Assembly: GCA_045595785.1 (NCBI GenBank)
Contig: JAZOBE010000004.1
Location: 1 to 19,015, forward strand
Source: SFLA01 sp045595785
GTDB taxonomy: Bacteria > Bacillota > Clostridia > Oscillospirales > CAG-382
Direction: 5' to 3'
Length of the DNA stretch: 19,015 nt
Translations under genes and position numbers: made by a program
Part shown: positions 1-6,452 of the stretch, one piece after another
Numbering within the stretch: the stretch's first letter is position 1
Layout of the letters: every line of letters starts with the position of its first letter
The notes under the pieces: generated by a model
Databases searched by the model: none
What the model saw: the letters and a program-made list of their open reading frames with translations, nothing else
What the model was told of the DNA's origin: nothing

Positions 1-27
1 GCCTTAGACCAGCTCAGCCATCTTTCC
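1..27 (-). tRNA. Partial class-II tRNA (5' end), probably tRNA-Ser
   Basis: Read on the minus strand, position 27 starts a 7-nt acceptor arm GGAAAGA, followed by U8-G9 and a D-arm with a 3-bp stem (GCU/GGC) and a loop holding AGCTGGTCTAA. This is the 5' quarter of a class-II tRNA; the window cuts it before the anticodon. The D-arm wording resembles clostridial tRNA-Ser, but tRNA-Leu cannot be excluded without the anticodon. A consensus promoter on the same strand lies just upstream. Confidence 0.72.
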
Positions 28-38
28 GTATACAGACT

Positions 39-57
39 GTGAGAGTGCTTCTCTCAC
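39..57 (-). other. Leader hairpin between tRNA promoter and tRNA
   Basis: A perfect 7-bp stem GTGAGAG (39-45) / CTCTCAC (51-57) with a 5-nt loop lies between the predicted transcription start (about 63) and the tRNA 5' end at 27. There is no U-tract, so it is more likely a leader structure of the precursor tRNA than a terminator. Confidence 0.5.
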
Positions 58-69
58 TCGTGCTTTGCA

Positions 70-98
70 ATTATATCACAGGAAAACCAAGTTGTCAA
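70..98 (-). promoter_or_regulatory. Housekeeping promoter for the tRNA
   Basis: On the minus strand there is a perfect -35 TTGACA (98-93), a 17-bp spacer and a perfect -10 TATAAT (75-70), about 43 bp upstream of the tRNA 5' end. This is the strongest promoter match in the window, as expected for a stable-RNA gene. Confidence 0.85.
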
Positions 99-162
99 CA
101 GTTATTTTCTTTAATTTTTGCTTTTTGTTTACATATTATGCTTGTAAAGTTGGAAAATGTAC

Positions 163-191
163 TTGATTTTTTACAATACGTATTATATAAT
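163..191 (+). promoter_or_regulatory. Housekeeping promoter of the surface-protein gene
   Basis: -35 TTGATT (163-168), 17-bp spacer, -10 TATAAT (186-191). The following gene starts at 236 with AAGGAG at 224-229, giving a short untranslated leader of about 38 nt. Confidence 0.8.
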
Positions 192-235
192 GTAAAAAGC
201 AAAACGTATAGTTTTGAAAGAAAAAGGAGAAAATT

Positions 236-1753
236 ATGAAAAAGTCAATTATTGCTTCCATTCTCAGTGTAGCACTTGTACTTGTTATGGTTTTCGCTCT
301 CGTTCCCGCTTCTTCTTCTGCAGCAAGCGCTAACGTTGAGCTTGACCTCAAGTATAACAATGTTGCACCTACACCTGACGGTGTTGTAAATACCGGTGAG
401 TACGGTCTTACCAAGATCCACTCCATCGATTACAACAGCGATGAATTCCTTACTGCTTATGATACCGATAAGTCTATCAAAGCAGACTTTTACGCTTGCT
501 GGGACGATAGTGCTATGTACATCGCTTGGGTAGTTTATTCCGAGCTTGATGCATACTCCTCTCCCGTTTACGGCGCAGACAACCTGGGCAGCATGTGGCA
601 GCACTGCTGTGTACAGCTTATGTACACTCCCTACCACCCCACTCAGGCTGAAGAAATCGCTCCCGACACTTATACCGGTGACTATCTTGAGCTTGGTGTT
701 ACCATGCACGAGGGTCAGACCCCCATTAAGTGCGTATGGAACGCTTCCGGTGCACAGGCTGGTATCGGCTCTGCTGACTGGGATTTCGCAGGTAACGTAG
801 AAGAAACCGATGACGGTATCGTTGCTACATACGAAATCAGATTCCCCTGGAAGGCTTCCGGCCTCGAGTCCGTTGGTAACGGCACTCAGATCGGTCTCGG
901 CTATGCTATCGGCGACCAGACCAACTTTAACGATCACAACAATATGGCTGAGTGGATGGACTGCCTCCTTGGCGGCAAGGCTCCCAAGAACCTCGCTATC
1001 GTAACTCTCGCAGGTAAAGAAGACGACACTCAGGTAGAAGTATCCAAGGATCTTACTGGTGACGTGAGCTATGACATTCCCGTTGCTCCCGGCAACATTG
1101 ACACCTCTCTCATCCCCGAGGATGCTACCGGTGTTCTCCAGCAGTCTCCCTTCAACACCTCTATCGTTGCAGGCTCTTCCACCATCATTACCGACCTTTC
1201 CAAGGTTAATGATTACAACGTTAAGTGGGCAGCTACCGCTCACCTCAGACCTACCGATGAAGCAGGCGTTTACGAAGTTCTCGAAGTAGTTTGGGCAGCA
1301 GGCGGCGAAGCTGTATTTGCTAACGAAGTTCAGGAAGGCGATATCGCTCTCGCAGTTCACGGCGACGACAGTACTGACCCCAACTCCGAATCTTGCCAGA
1401 AGAGAGAAGCACTCCGCGCTCTCGTTCCCGGTGAAGATACCGTTGTATTCCTCGGCTACGACTTTGAAACCCAGCTCTTCGCTACCAACGCTGTAGTTTA
1501 CTACGGTGCAAAGACTGTAGAACCCGAAGTTTCCGAGCCCGAAGTTTCCGAAGAACCCTCCGCAGCTCCTTCCGAAGATCCTTCTGAAGACGAGTCTGCT
1601 CCCGCAAACGATTCTTCCGTACCCGCTACCTCTGATGACGCTTCCGAAGAAAAGGGCGGCAACACCGGCCTCATCATCGGTATCGCTATCGCAGTTGTAG
1701 TTGTTGTTGCAATTGTTGTAGTTGTAGTAGTTGTTTCCAAGAAAAAGAAATAA
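236..1753 (+). CDS. Membrane-anchored surface protein with CBM9/DOMON-like domain
   Basis: 505 residues, not assigned to a named gene. Residues 1-30 form a Sec signal peptide (MKKS, hydrophobic core, Ala/Ser-rich cut region). Residues about 40-260 look like a family-9-like carbohydrate-binding/DOMON beta-sandwich: it opens with a PDGVVNTGEY segment, has a WDDSAMYIAW strand pair, and has a YEIRFPWK strand typical of these folds. Residues about 298-425 form a second domain resembling one in the dockerin protein at 8197-10854. A Pro/Glu/Ser/Asp-rich spacer (about 428-475) leads to a Gly/Ile/Val-rich transmembrane helix (478-500) and a KKKK stop-transfer end. The protein is therefore probably held on the membrane outer face with its binding domain outside. 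ATG 236 is set by AAGGAG six bases upstream. It has its own promoter and terminator, so it is monocistronic. The ligand is unknown; no catalytic domain is evident. Confidence 0.85.
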   Translation: MKKSIIASILSVALVLVMVFALVPASSSAASANVELDLKYNNVAPTPDGVVNTGEYGLTKIHSIDYNSDEFLTAYDTDKSIKADFYACWDDSAMYIAWVVYSELDAYSSPVYGADNLGSMWQHCCVQLMYTPYHPTQAEEIAPDTYTGDYLELGVTMHEGQTPIKCVWNASGAQAGIGSADWDFAGNVEETDDGIVATYEIRFPWKASGLESVGNGTQIGLGYAIGDQTNFNDHNNMAEWMDCLLGGKAPKNLAIVTLAGKEDDTQVEVSKDLTGDVSYDIPVAPGNIDTSLIPEDATGVLQQSPFNTSIVAGSSTIITDLSKVNDYNVKWAATAHLRPTDEAGVYEVLEVVWAAGGEAVFANEVQEGDIALAVHGDDSTDPNSESCQKREALRALVPGEDTVVFLGYDFETQLFATNAVVYYGAKTVEPEVSEPEVSEEPSAAPSEDPSEDESAPANDSSVPATSDDASEEKGGNTGLIIGIAIAVVVVVAIVVVVVVVSKKKK

Positions 1754-1778
1754 TTAAACATTAAACAGCACAAATTAA

Positions 1779-1815
1779 AAAAAGCGAGAGATTAACTTCT
1801 CTCGCTTTTTGTATT
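1779..1815 (+). terminator. Intrinsic terminator after the surface-protein gene
   Basis: Stem GCGAGAGA (1784-1791) / TCTCTCGC (1798-1805) with a 6-nt loop, extended by flanking A-run/T-run pairing, followed by TTTTTGTATTTTT. It closes the 236-1753 unit. Confidence 0.9.
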
Positions 1816-1868
1816 TTTGTGCATCGAATAAATTATTATGCCAATGATTAAAGTTCATATATAAAATA

Positions 1869-1897
1869 TTGACTTTTCCTTTGGCGGTATGTATAAT
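1869..1897 (+). promoter_or_regulatory. Promoter of the galU-tsaD operon
   Basis: -35 TTGACT (1869-1874), 17-bp spacer, -10 TATAAT (1892-1897), 38 bp before the galU ATG. The in-frame TTG at 1869 is part of the -35 box, which rules it out as a galU start. Confidence 0.85.
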
Positions 1898-1934
1898 AAC
1901 TGTGTATGCAACTATACGTTCAGGAGGGTTTGTG

Positions 1935-2822
1935 ATGAAGGTCAAAAAAGCGGTCATTCCCGCGGCAGGCCTGGGTACGCGTATGCTGCCCATATCCAAA
2001 AGCGTTCCCAAGGAAATGCTGGCTATCGTAGATAAGCCTGCCATACAGTATCTGGTTGAAGAGGCTGTAAACAGCGGTATTACCGATATCCTTATAATCT
2101 CCAACCGCGGTAAGGAATCGCTGGAGAACCACTTTGATTATAACCCCGATTATTCTGAATCACTCCGCCGTGCCGGACGTGACGAGGATCTGGCAATGCT
2201 TAACGCCATTACCGAAATGGCAAACGTCAGCTATATCCGCCAGAATAACGCCCGCGGCTTGGGCCACGCAGTAAGTCTTGCCCGTTCCTTTGTAGGCAAC
2301 GAGCCCTTTGCCGTTATGTACGGCGACGATATCATTTTTTCCGAAACCCCCGTTACCAAACAGCTTACCGATATTTATGATGAGTTCGGTCTTGCGGTCG
2401 CAGGCGTAAAGCACGTGGACGCGGAAAGCCTTTCCAAATATTGCTCGCTTAAAGCGGAAAAAATACGTGAAAACGTGTATCATTGCACGGATATGATAGA
2501 AAAACCCCGTCCCGAGCAGGTGTTTACCGACCTTGCCATACTTGGCAGAGTGGTGCTCACTCCCGAGATATTTGATATTCTGGATAAAACTCCTCCCGGC
2601 GCAAAGGGGGAAATACAGCTTACCGATGCCATGGCTACTCTTGCACGTACGCGTGGTATGAAGGCTTGCGTATTTGAGGGGGACCGATTTGACGTAGGTA
2701 ATAAATTAAGCTATATCAAATCCAACGTATATATGGGACTTCGTCATCCCGAAACGAAGGACGGATTCCGCGAATTTATATTACAAACCGCAAAGGAGCT
2801 TGAAAATGACACGTCCCGATAA
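1935..2822 (+). CDS. galU: UTP-glucose-1-phosphate uridylyltransferase
   Basis: Makes UDP-glucose from UTP and glucose-1-phosphate in the cytosol, the precursor for glycolipids, exopolysaccharide and cell-wall glycans. The 295-residue product has the usual family length. The nucleotide-binding signature GLGTRMLP is at residues 12-19, followed by SVPKEML (the Lys that contacts the phosphate) at about 23-29. Further GalU hallmarks are MYGDDI in the middle and KGEIQLTDA and FDVGNKLSY near the end. ATG 1935 is preceded by AGGAGG (1922-1927); the longer in-frame extension would start inside the promoter. It is first in an operon; its last 17 bases overlap the dCMP deaminase gene, suggesting translational coupling. 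Confidence 0.95.
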   Translation: MKVKKAVIPAAGLGTRMLPISKSVPKEMLAIVDKPAIQYLVEEAVNSGITDILIISNRGKESLENHFDYNPDYSESLRRAGRDEDLAMLNAITEMANVSYIRQNNARGLGHAVSLARSFVGNEPFAVMYGDDIIFSETPVTKQLTDIYDEFGLAVAGVKHVDAESLSKYCSLKAEKIRENVYHCTDMIEKPRPEQVFTDLAILGRVVLTPEIFDILDKTPPGAKGEIQLTDAMATLARTRGMKACVFEGDRFDVGNKLSYIKSNVYMGLRHPETKDGFREFILQTAKELENDTSR

Positions 2823-3291
2823 AATAAACTATTATCTTGATATTGCACAGACGGTTTCCCAGCGCGGAACCTGTCTCCGTCGTAAGTTCGGCGCTATTAT
2901 CGTTAAAAACGACAGTATCGTTTCCACCGGATATGCCGGCGCCCCCAGAGGAAGAGTTAACTGCTGTGACAGAGGCACCTGTCTTCGTGAGGAAATGGCT
3001 ATTCCCCGCGGAGAAAGATATGAGCTTTGCCGTTCTGTTCATGCGGAGGCAAACGCAATAATCGCCGCATCCCGTGAAGAGATGCTGGACGCAGATCTTT
3101 ATCTTGCTTGTACCGACCCTAAAACCGGCGCGGTGCTGGGCGGTACCACAAGCTGTCAGATGTGCAAAAGAATGGTTATCAACGCAGGCATTAAAAGAGT
3201 TATTGTCCGCGAGACGAAAGATACATATTCTGTATACGAGGTAGAGGACTGGGTCAAAAACGATGACAGTCTGGGACAGAAAGGCTATTAA
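2806..3291 (+). CDS. dCMP deaminase family protein (ComEB-like)
   Basis: Predicted to deaminate dCMP to dUMP, feeding dTMP synthesis, in the cytosol. The 161 residues carry the zinc signature: HAE at 79-81 (zinc ligand plus catalytic Glu) and CQMC at 117-120. The stretch NCCDRGTCLRE (52-62) is characteristic of the dCMP deaminase branch and likely adds a second metal site. The start is ATG 2806, with AAGGAG (2793-2798) seven bases upstream; a TTG two codons earlier sits too close to that site. It begins inside galU, and its stop codon shares one base with the ATG of the next gene. B. subtilis ComEB belongs to this family, but no competence genes are nearby, so a housekeeping role is more likely. 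Confidence 0.9.
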   Translation: MTRPDKINYYLDIAQTVSQRGTCLRRKFGAIIVKNDSIVSTGYAGAPRGRVNCCDRGTCLREEMAIPRGERYELCRSVHAEANAIIAASREEMLDADLYLACTDPKTGAVLGGTTSCQMCKRMVINAGIKRVIVRETKDTYSVYEVEDWVKNDDSLGQKGY

Positions 3292-3968
3292 TGAAAAGAA
3301 CACTTGCTTTAATACTTATATTCGTTTTCCTTCTGACTATGTGCGCTTGCTCGGATGAAGAGGCTCTTAAGGGATACGAGGTATCTCTTACCGAGTTCGG
3401 CTTTACTGACCCCGAGACGGGAATTGAATACGAGATGTTCTCCAATCCCATTTCCGTTTACGCGTTGGAGAAGGAAGACCCCATCTGCAATGACGGCGAG
3501 ATGCAGTATTATTCCGTTAAGTGGGAGGACAGCACCCGGTTTTTGTGTGATTCCGACGGTCTCGTATACAAGGTAGCCGGTGAACCCGACCTTACCGTTG
3601 ACGTGTTTGATCCCGTTGCCGCCTTCGTTTACTACGGCTCCGCATATCTTACCACCCTTTATTGCGAAGAAAAATACCGTGATCCCGAGATAAGCTATCC
3701 CGAGGACACCGAGTTTCAGGATGACAGTGACCTTATTTATACCATAAGAGACGCTATCCTTTTGGAAGACGAGACTCAGCTTCCCGTCGATCTTGATGAT
3801 GAAAATACCTTTACCATCCGTCTGCTTTCCGCAACCTATCCGGGTCTTTACTACGTTGTAGTATTTGCACAGGATCTTAACGGAAGCTGTTATCTTTACG
3901 ACAGAGCCACCCGTAAGGCGGTTTACGCCCCTCAAGAAGTGGTGGACAGATTCTTGGGCGATGAATAA
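3291..3968 (+). CDS. Hypothetical secreted lipoprotein
   Basis: 225 residues; I do not recognise the family. The N-terminus has a short basic head (MKR), a hydrophobic core and a lipobox-like end TMCAC, with Cys20 the likely lipidated residue (Ala at -1); Cys18 is the alternative. The rest is acidic, rich in Asp, Glu and Tyr, and predicted to be mostly beta strand (short alternating segments such as YYSVKW and YYVVVFA). It has no internal transmembrane segment. The ATG overlaps the preceding stop (ATGA-like TAATG arrangement) and the end overlaps rimI by 8 bases, so it is embedded in the galU-tsaD operon and probably translationally coupled. Its role there is not evident. Lgt, the enzyme that would lipidate it, is encoded at 16935-17927. 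Confidence 0.75.
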   Translation: MKRTLALILIFVFLLTMCACSDEEALKGYEVSLTEFGFTDPETGIEYEMFSNPISVYALEKEDPICNDGEMQYYSVKWEDSTRFLCDSDGLVYKVAGEPDLTVDVFDPVAAFVYYGSAYLTTLYCEEKYRDPEISYPEDTEFQDDSDLIYTIRDAILLEDETQLPVDLDDENTFTIRLLSATYPGLYYVVVFAQDLNGSCYLYDRATRKAVYAPQEVVDRFLGDE

Positions 3969-4380
3969 GGTATTTGCCATAACAAAAGAAAAAATACCCG
4001 CAGCCGCGGTGTTGGAAAAAGAGTGTCTGGATACCGCGTGGTCGGAAAAAGCTATATCCGATTTTCTCCTTTCCCATACCGCGGTGTATCTTTACGGAGA
4101 AACAGACGGGGTGTTAAGCGGTATACTTTCCGCAACCGTTGTGTGCGGTGAGGCGGAGATAGAAAATATCGCAGTCAAAAAAGAATTTCGACGCAGGGGA
4201 ATGGGCAAAGCGCTCGTGGACGCTTTGAAAGAAAAGTGCGAAAAGATATTTTTGCTTGTCAGAGCGGATAACAATGGCGCTATCGGCTTTTATCAGTCTT
4301 GCGGCTTTGAAAATGTGGGTGTCCGTCGCGGATTTTACGGTGGTACGGATGCTTGTATTATGGAATTGAAGGTGAACTAA
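3961..4380 (+). CDS. rimI: Ribosomal-protein-S18-alanine N-acetyltransferase-like GNAT
   Basis: GNAT acetyltransferase of 139 residues, the RimI length. It has the strand EIENIAV (66-72) and the acetyl-CoA pyrophosphate loop RRRGMG (77-82). The RimI-like C-terminal motif RADNNGAIGFYQSCGF is at 101-116. RimI acetylates the N-terminal Ala of ribosomal protein S18, and bacterial rimI very often sits next to the t6A genes, as here: tsaD starts on the base after its stop. ATG 3961 lies inside the end of the lipoprotein gene (8-bp overlap), and upstream in-frame codons are shadow sequence. The substrate could differ from S18; assignment rests on motif and context. Confidence 0.88.
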   Translation: MNKVFAITKEKIPAAAVLEKECLDTAWSEKAISDFLLSHTAVYLYGETDGVLSGILSATVVCGEAEIENIAVKKEFRRRGMGKALVDALKEKCEKIFLLVRADNNGAIGFYQSCGFENVGVRRGFYGGTDACIMELKVN

Positions 4381-5391
4381 ATGAAGATATTGGGTATTGA
4401 AAGCTCCTGCGACGAAACTGCGGCTTCCGTGGTGGAGGACGGCAGAACGGTGCTTTCAAGCGTAATTGCATCTCAGGCGGAGGTACACGCGCTGTACGGC
4501 GGCGTTGTGCCTGAAATAGCCTCCCGCGCCCATTGTGAGGCGCTTTCCGGCGTTGTAAGAGAAGCGCTGGAAAAGGCTTCCCTTACTCTTGATGATATTG
4601 ACGCTATCGGTGTTACCTACGCACCGGGACTTATAGGTGCACTTCTTACGGGACTTTCCTTTGCCAAGGGGCTCAGCTATTCCTGCGGCAAGCCCTTGGT
4701 GCCGGTACATCATATCAGAGGTCACGTTGCGGCAAACTATATAGCTCATCCCGACCTTAAGCCCCCTTTTATAGCCCTTGTGGTTTCAGGCGGACATACG
4801 TCTCTTCTTAAGGTAAACAGTTATACCGAATACGAAAGCATCGGTCAGACCAGAGACGATGCGGCAGGCGAAGCCTTTGACAAAGCCGGACGAATGCTGG
4901 GGCTTCCGTATCCCGGCGGTGCGGCGATGGACAGACTTGCTTCTGCAGGCAATAAAAACGCATATAAGTTTACCATCAGCCACGTGGAAAACTGTCCTTT
5001 TGATTTTTCCTTTTCGGGATTAAAGACTGCCGTTATCAATCAGGTTCACACTATGGAGCAAAAGGGAATAGAGCTTACAGACACCTTCAAAGCCGACCTT
5101 GCGGCTTCCTTTACCGAAGCACTTGTAAAAAGCATCTGCCTCCGTGTGGATAATCTTTACGATACCATCGGAGCTTATCCTTTGGTTCTGGCAGGCGGCG
5201 TTGCGGCAAACTCCCATCTGCGTGCAGGCCTTAAAGCGCTTACCGATAAAAAGGGAGTTTCCCTTTATTTGCCTCCTCTTTCTTTGTGCGGAGATAACGC
5301 GGCAATGATCGCTTCTCAAGGCTATTTTGAGTACGTTTCGGGGGCTTCTGCAGGGCTTGATCTTAACGCTTACGCAACTAAAAACGTGTAA
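4381..5391 (+). CDS. tsaD: tRNA N6-adenosine threonylcarbamoyltransferase TsaD
   Basis: Transfers the threonylcarbamoyl group from TC-AMP to A37 of ANN-decoding tRNAs (t6A), together with TsaB and TsaE. The 336 residues have full family length. The ASKHA-fold markers are GIESSCDET (5-13), the metal-binding pair His111/His115 in HHIRGH, VSGGHTSL, and the C-terminal LAGGVAANSHLR and GDNAAMIA loops. All key residues are present. The ATG follows the rimI stop without a gap. tsaB and tsaE, often in the same operon, are not in this window. A perfect DnaA-box 9-mer (TGTGGATAA, 5145-5153) lies inside the gene, upstream of the cluster beyond its end. Confidence 0.96.
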   Translation: MKILGIESSCDETAASVVEDGRTVLSSVIASQAEVHALYGGVVPEIASRAHCEALSGVVREALEKASLTLDDIDAIGVTYAPGLIGALLTGLSFAKGLSYSCGKPLVPVHHIRGHVAANYIAHPDLKPPFIALVVSGGHTSLLKVNSYTEYESIGQTRDDAAGEAFDKAGRMLGLPYPGGAAMDRLASAGNKNAYKFTISHVENCPFDFSFSGLKTAVINQVHTMEQKGIELTDTFKADLAASFTEALVKSICLRVDNLYDTIGAYPLVLAGGVAANSHLRAGLKALTDKKGVSLYLPPLSLCGDNAAMIASQGYFEYVSGASAGLDLNAYATKNV

Positions 5392-5407
5392 TGTATTATA
5401 CATAATG

Positions 5408-5534
5408 TTTTCCACATTTGGTGGAAAAGTGTGTGGATAACTCACATTTTATTGGGCTAAAATGTAAAAAATCCCCGTTTTATCGTGTGTGTAACCCCAA
5501 AAGATGTGGATAACTATGTGGATTATGTGGATTT
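5408..5534. promoter_or_regulatory. Cluster of DnaA-box-like sites (oriC-like or DnaA-titration region)
   Basis: Sites matching TTWTNCACA in either orientation: TTTTCCACA (5408-5416, plus); TGTGGATAA (5432-5440) and TGTGGATAA (5505-5513), both perfect TTATCCACA on the minus strand; TGTGGATTA (5517-5525, one mismatch); and TGTGGATTT (5526-5534, two mismatches). The last three are phased 12 and 9 bp apart and all point the same way. Inverted repeats lie between them: TTTTCCAC/GTGGAAAA (5408-5428) and ACATTTTA/TAAAATGT (5444-5465). The adjoining 5535-5624 is very AT-rich. No dnaA, dnaN or rpmH is in the window. The tsaD and 5668-6387 genes converge here, so the role may be DnaA binding or titration rather than the main origin. 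Confidence 0.55.
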
Positions 5535-5548
5535 CATAATTTTTATTA

Positions 5549-5606
5549 TGTTAATTAACACCGAGTTATGTTAACCTGTTTATGAATAAATACCGTGAAT
5601 ATTCAC
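5549..5606. repeat. Two perfect 12-bp palindromes in the AT-rich gap
   Basis: TGTTAATTAACA (5549-5560) and GTGAATATTCAC (5595-5606) are each perfectly self-complementary. TTATGTTAA occurs as a direct repeat at 5546-5554 and 5566-5574. They lie in the AT-rich block next to the DnaA-box cluster and could be dimeric regulator sites or part of an unwinding element. I do not recognise either as a named operator. Confidence 0.5.
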
Positions 5607-5617
5607 CATATACAGAA

Positions 5618-5645
5618 TAAAAAATCACGCCCGTTAAGGGCGTGA
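5618..5645 (-). terminator. Intrinsic terminator of the 5668-6387 gene
   Basis: Stem TCACGCCC (5625-5632) / GGGCGTGA (5638-5645) with a 5-nt loop; on the minus strand it is followed by TTTTTTATT. It lies 22 bp past the stop codon of the minus-strand gene. On the plus strand it lacks a good U-tract, so it would terminate tsaD transcripts less efficiently. Confidence 0.85.
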
Positions 5646-5667
5646 AATATTTTGCGGTTTTATGTTT

Positions 5668-6387
5668 TTATTTTCGCTTTTCGCTGCCTGAAAAGCTTTG
5701 GTCGGTACCTCCGGAAAGAAAGCGGATGCTTCTTTCCACAGAGTCCTTGCTGTTGCCCCAGGGCTGGTCATCAAAGCGGTAATCGAACTTTCGGCAGAAC
5801 CATGAAACATCATCCTTCAGGGTGCCCAGATATCCCCTTACCAGCTTGTCCGCATCCTCAAAAAGGCTGGCATATACCTTTTTGGGTACGTTGCCTGCGG
5901 CGGCATTCAAAAGACGCTTGTAGTGGGGAAGGCATATTACCGTGGCGGAGTTAAACTTCTTGCGGAATTCCTCCTCGGTCTCATAAAGATATACCGCGGT
6001 GGCGAACATCTTTTTATATTTTTCCTCAACACGGTCGCAAACGTAACAGCTTTCCTCCAGCTCCTGAATACGCTTTACCGGCTTCGCTGATGCATCGCGT
6101 GCAAGCAATCCGCCGGGGGATAAGTCTTTTTTCAGCGTTTCCAGATGGCTCTCAAGCATAAGCGCCATGCCGAGACGGTTTTTCATAGTAAACATACGGC
6201 GGTAATGCTTTCCGCAAAAACCCTTTTGGTTGGTCTTCTGGCGTACGTCGGGCTCCATCATAGAAGCGCCCAGTATAAGGTCCAGCTCGGTTTCCTCAAG
6301 GTTTTCAAAAAGCATACAAAAAGGGCAGTTTCCGCCGCAGCTTTCAAAAGCCTGGTTAACGGGGATGGTATAAATATGTTCGTGCAA
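5668..6387 (-). CDS. DUF6062-like protein with two CxxC/CxxHY modules
   Basis: 239 residues, function unknown. The N-terminus HEHIYTIPVN resembles what I recall of the DUF6062 family in Clostridia; no search was run. It has two copies of a Cys/His module: CPFC (21-24) then FCGKHY (57-62), and CYVC (114-117) then ICLPHY (151-156). The spacing from the CxxC to the CxxHY is nearly equal (34 and 35 residues), which suggests two zinc sites from an internal duplication. There is no signal peptide or membrane segment, so it is probably cytosolic. Start: a GTG at 6396 is in frame but lies within the Shine-Dalgarno sequence GAGGTGAT (6399-6392); the TTG at 6387 is eight bases after GAGG and is the better start. 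It is monocistronic with its own promoter and terminator. Confidence 0.78.
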   Translation of the reverse strand: MHEHIYTIPVNQAFESCGGNCPFCMLFENLEETELDLILGASMMEPDVRQKTNQKGFCGKHYRRMFTMKNRLGMALMLESHLETLKKDLSPGGLLARDASAKPVKRIQELEESCYVCDRVEEKYKKMFATAVYLYETEEEFRKKFNSATVICLPHYKRLLNAAAGNVPKKVYASLFEDADKLVRGYLGTLKDDVSWFCRKFDYRFDDQPWGNSKDSVERSIRFLSGGTDQSFSGSEKRK

Positions 6388-6407
6388 AAATATCACCTCT
6401 TATTTTT

Positions 6408-6436
6408 ATTATACAATACAGCGGCGACATTTGCAA
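6408..6436 (-). promoter_or_regulatory. Promoter of the CxxC/CxxHY protein gene
   Basis: On the minus strand: -35 TTGCAA (6436-6431), 17-bp spacer, -10 TATAAT (6413-6408). Transcription would start near 6402, only about 15 nt before the TTG start, so the leader holds little more than the ribosome binding site. The upstream half lies just before the start of the divergent ogg gene. Confidence 0.7.
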
Positions 6437-6452
6437 GAAAAGGTTTTGATAT

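Noticed and set aside
245..1360. A 371-codon minus-strand frame opposite the surface-protein gene
   Set aside because: It mirrors the codon bias of the real gene and has low-complexity, motif-free sequence.
1501..1737. The Glu/Ser/Pro-rich and poly-Val end as a sequencing or frame error
   Set aside because: The frame stays open and ends in a normal membrane anchor with KKKK, a standard surface-protein tail.
1869..1934. N-terminal extension of galU from a TTG
   Set aside because: The TTG is the first part of the -35 box, and AGGAGG sits before the ATG at 1935.
5408..5428. The TTTTCCAC/GTGGAAAA hairpin as a tsaD terminator
   Set aside because: No U-tract follows the stem, and its arms are DnaA-box-like, so a protein-binding role fits better.
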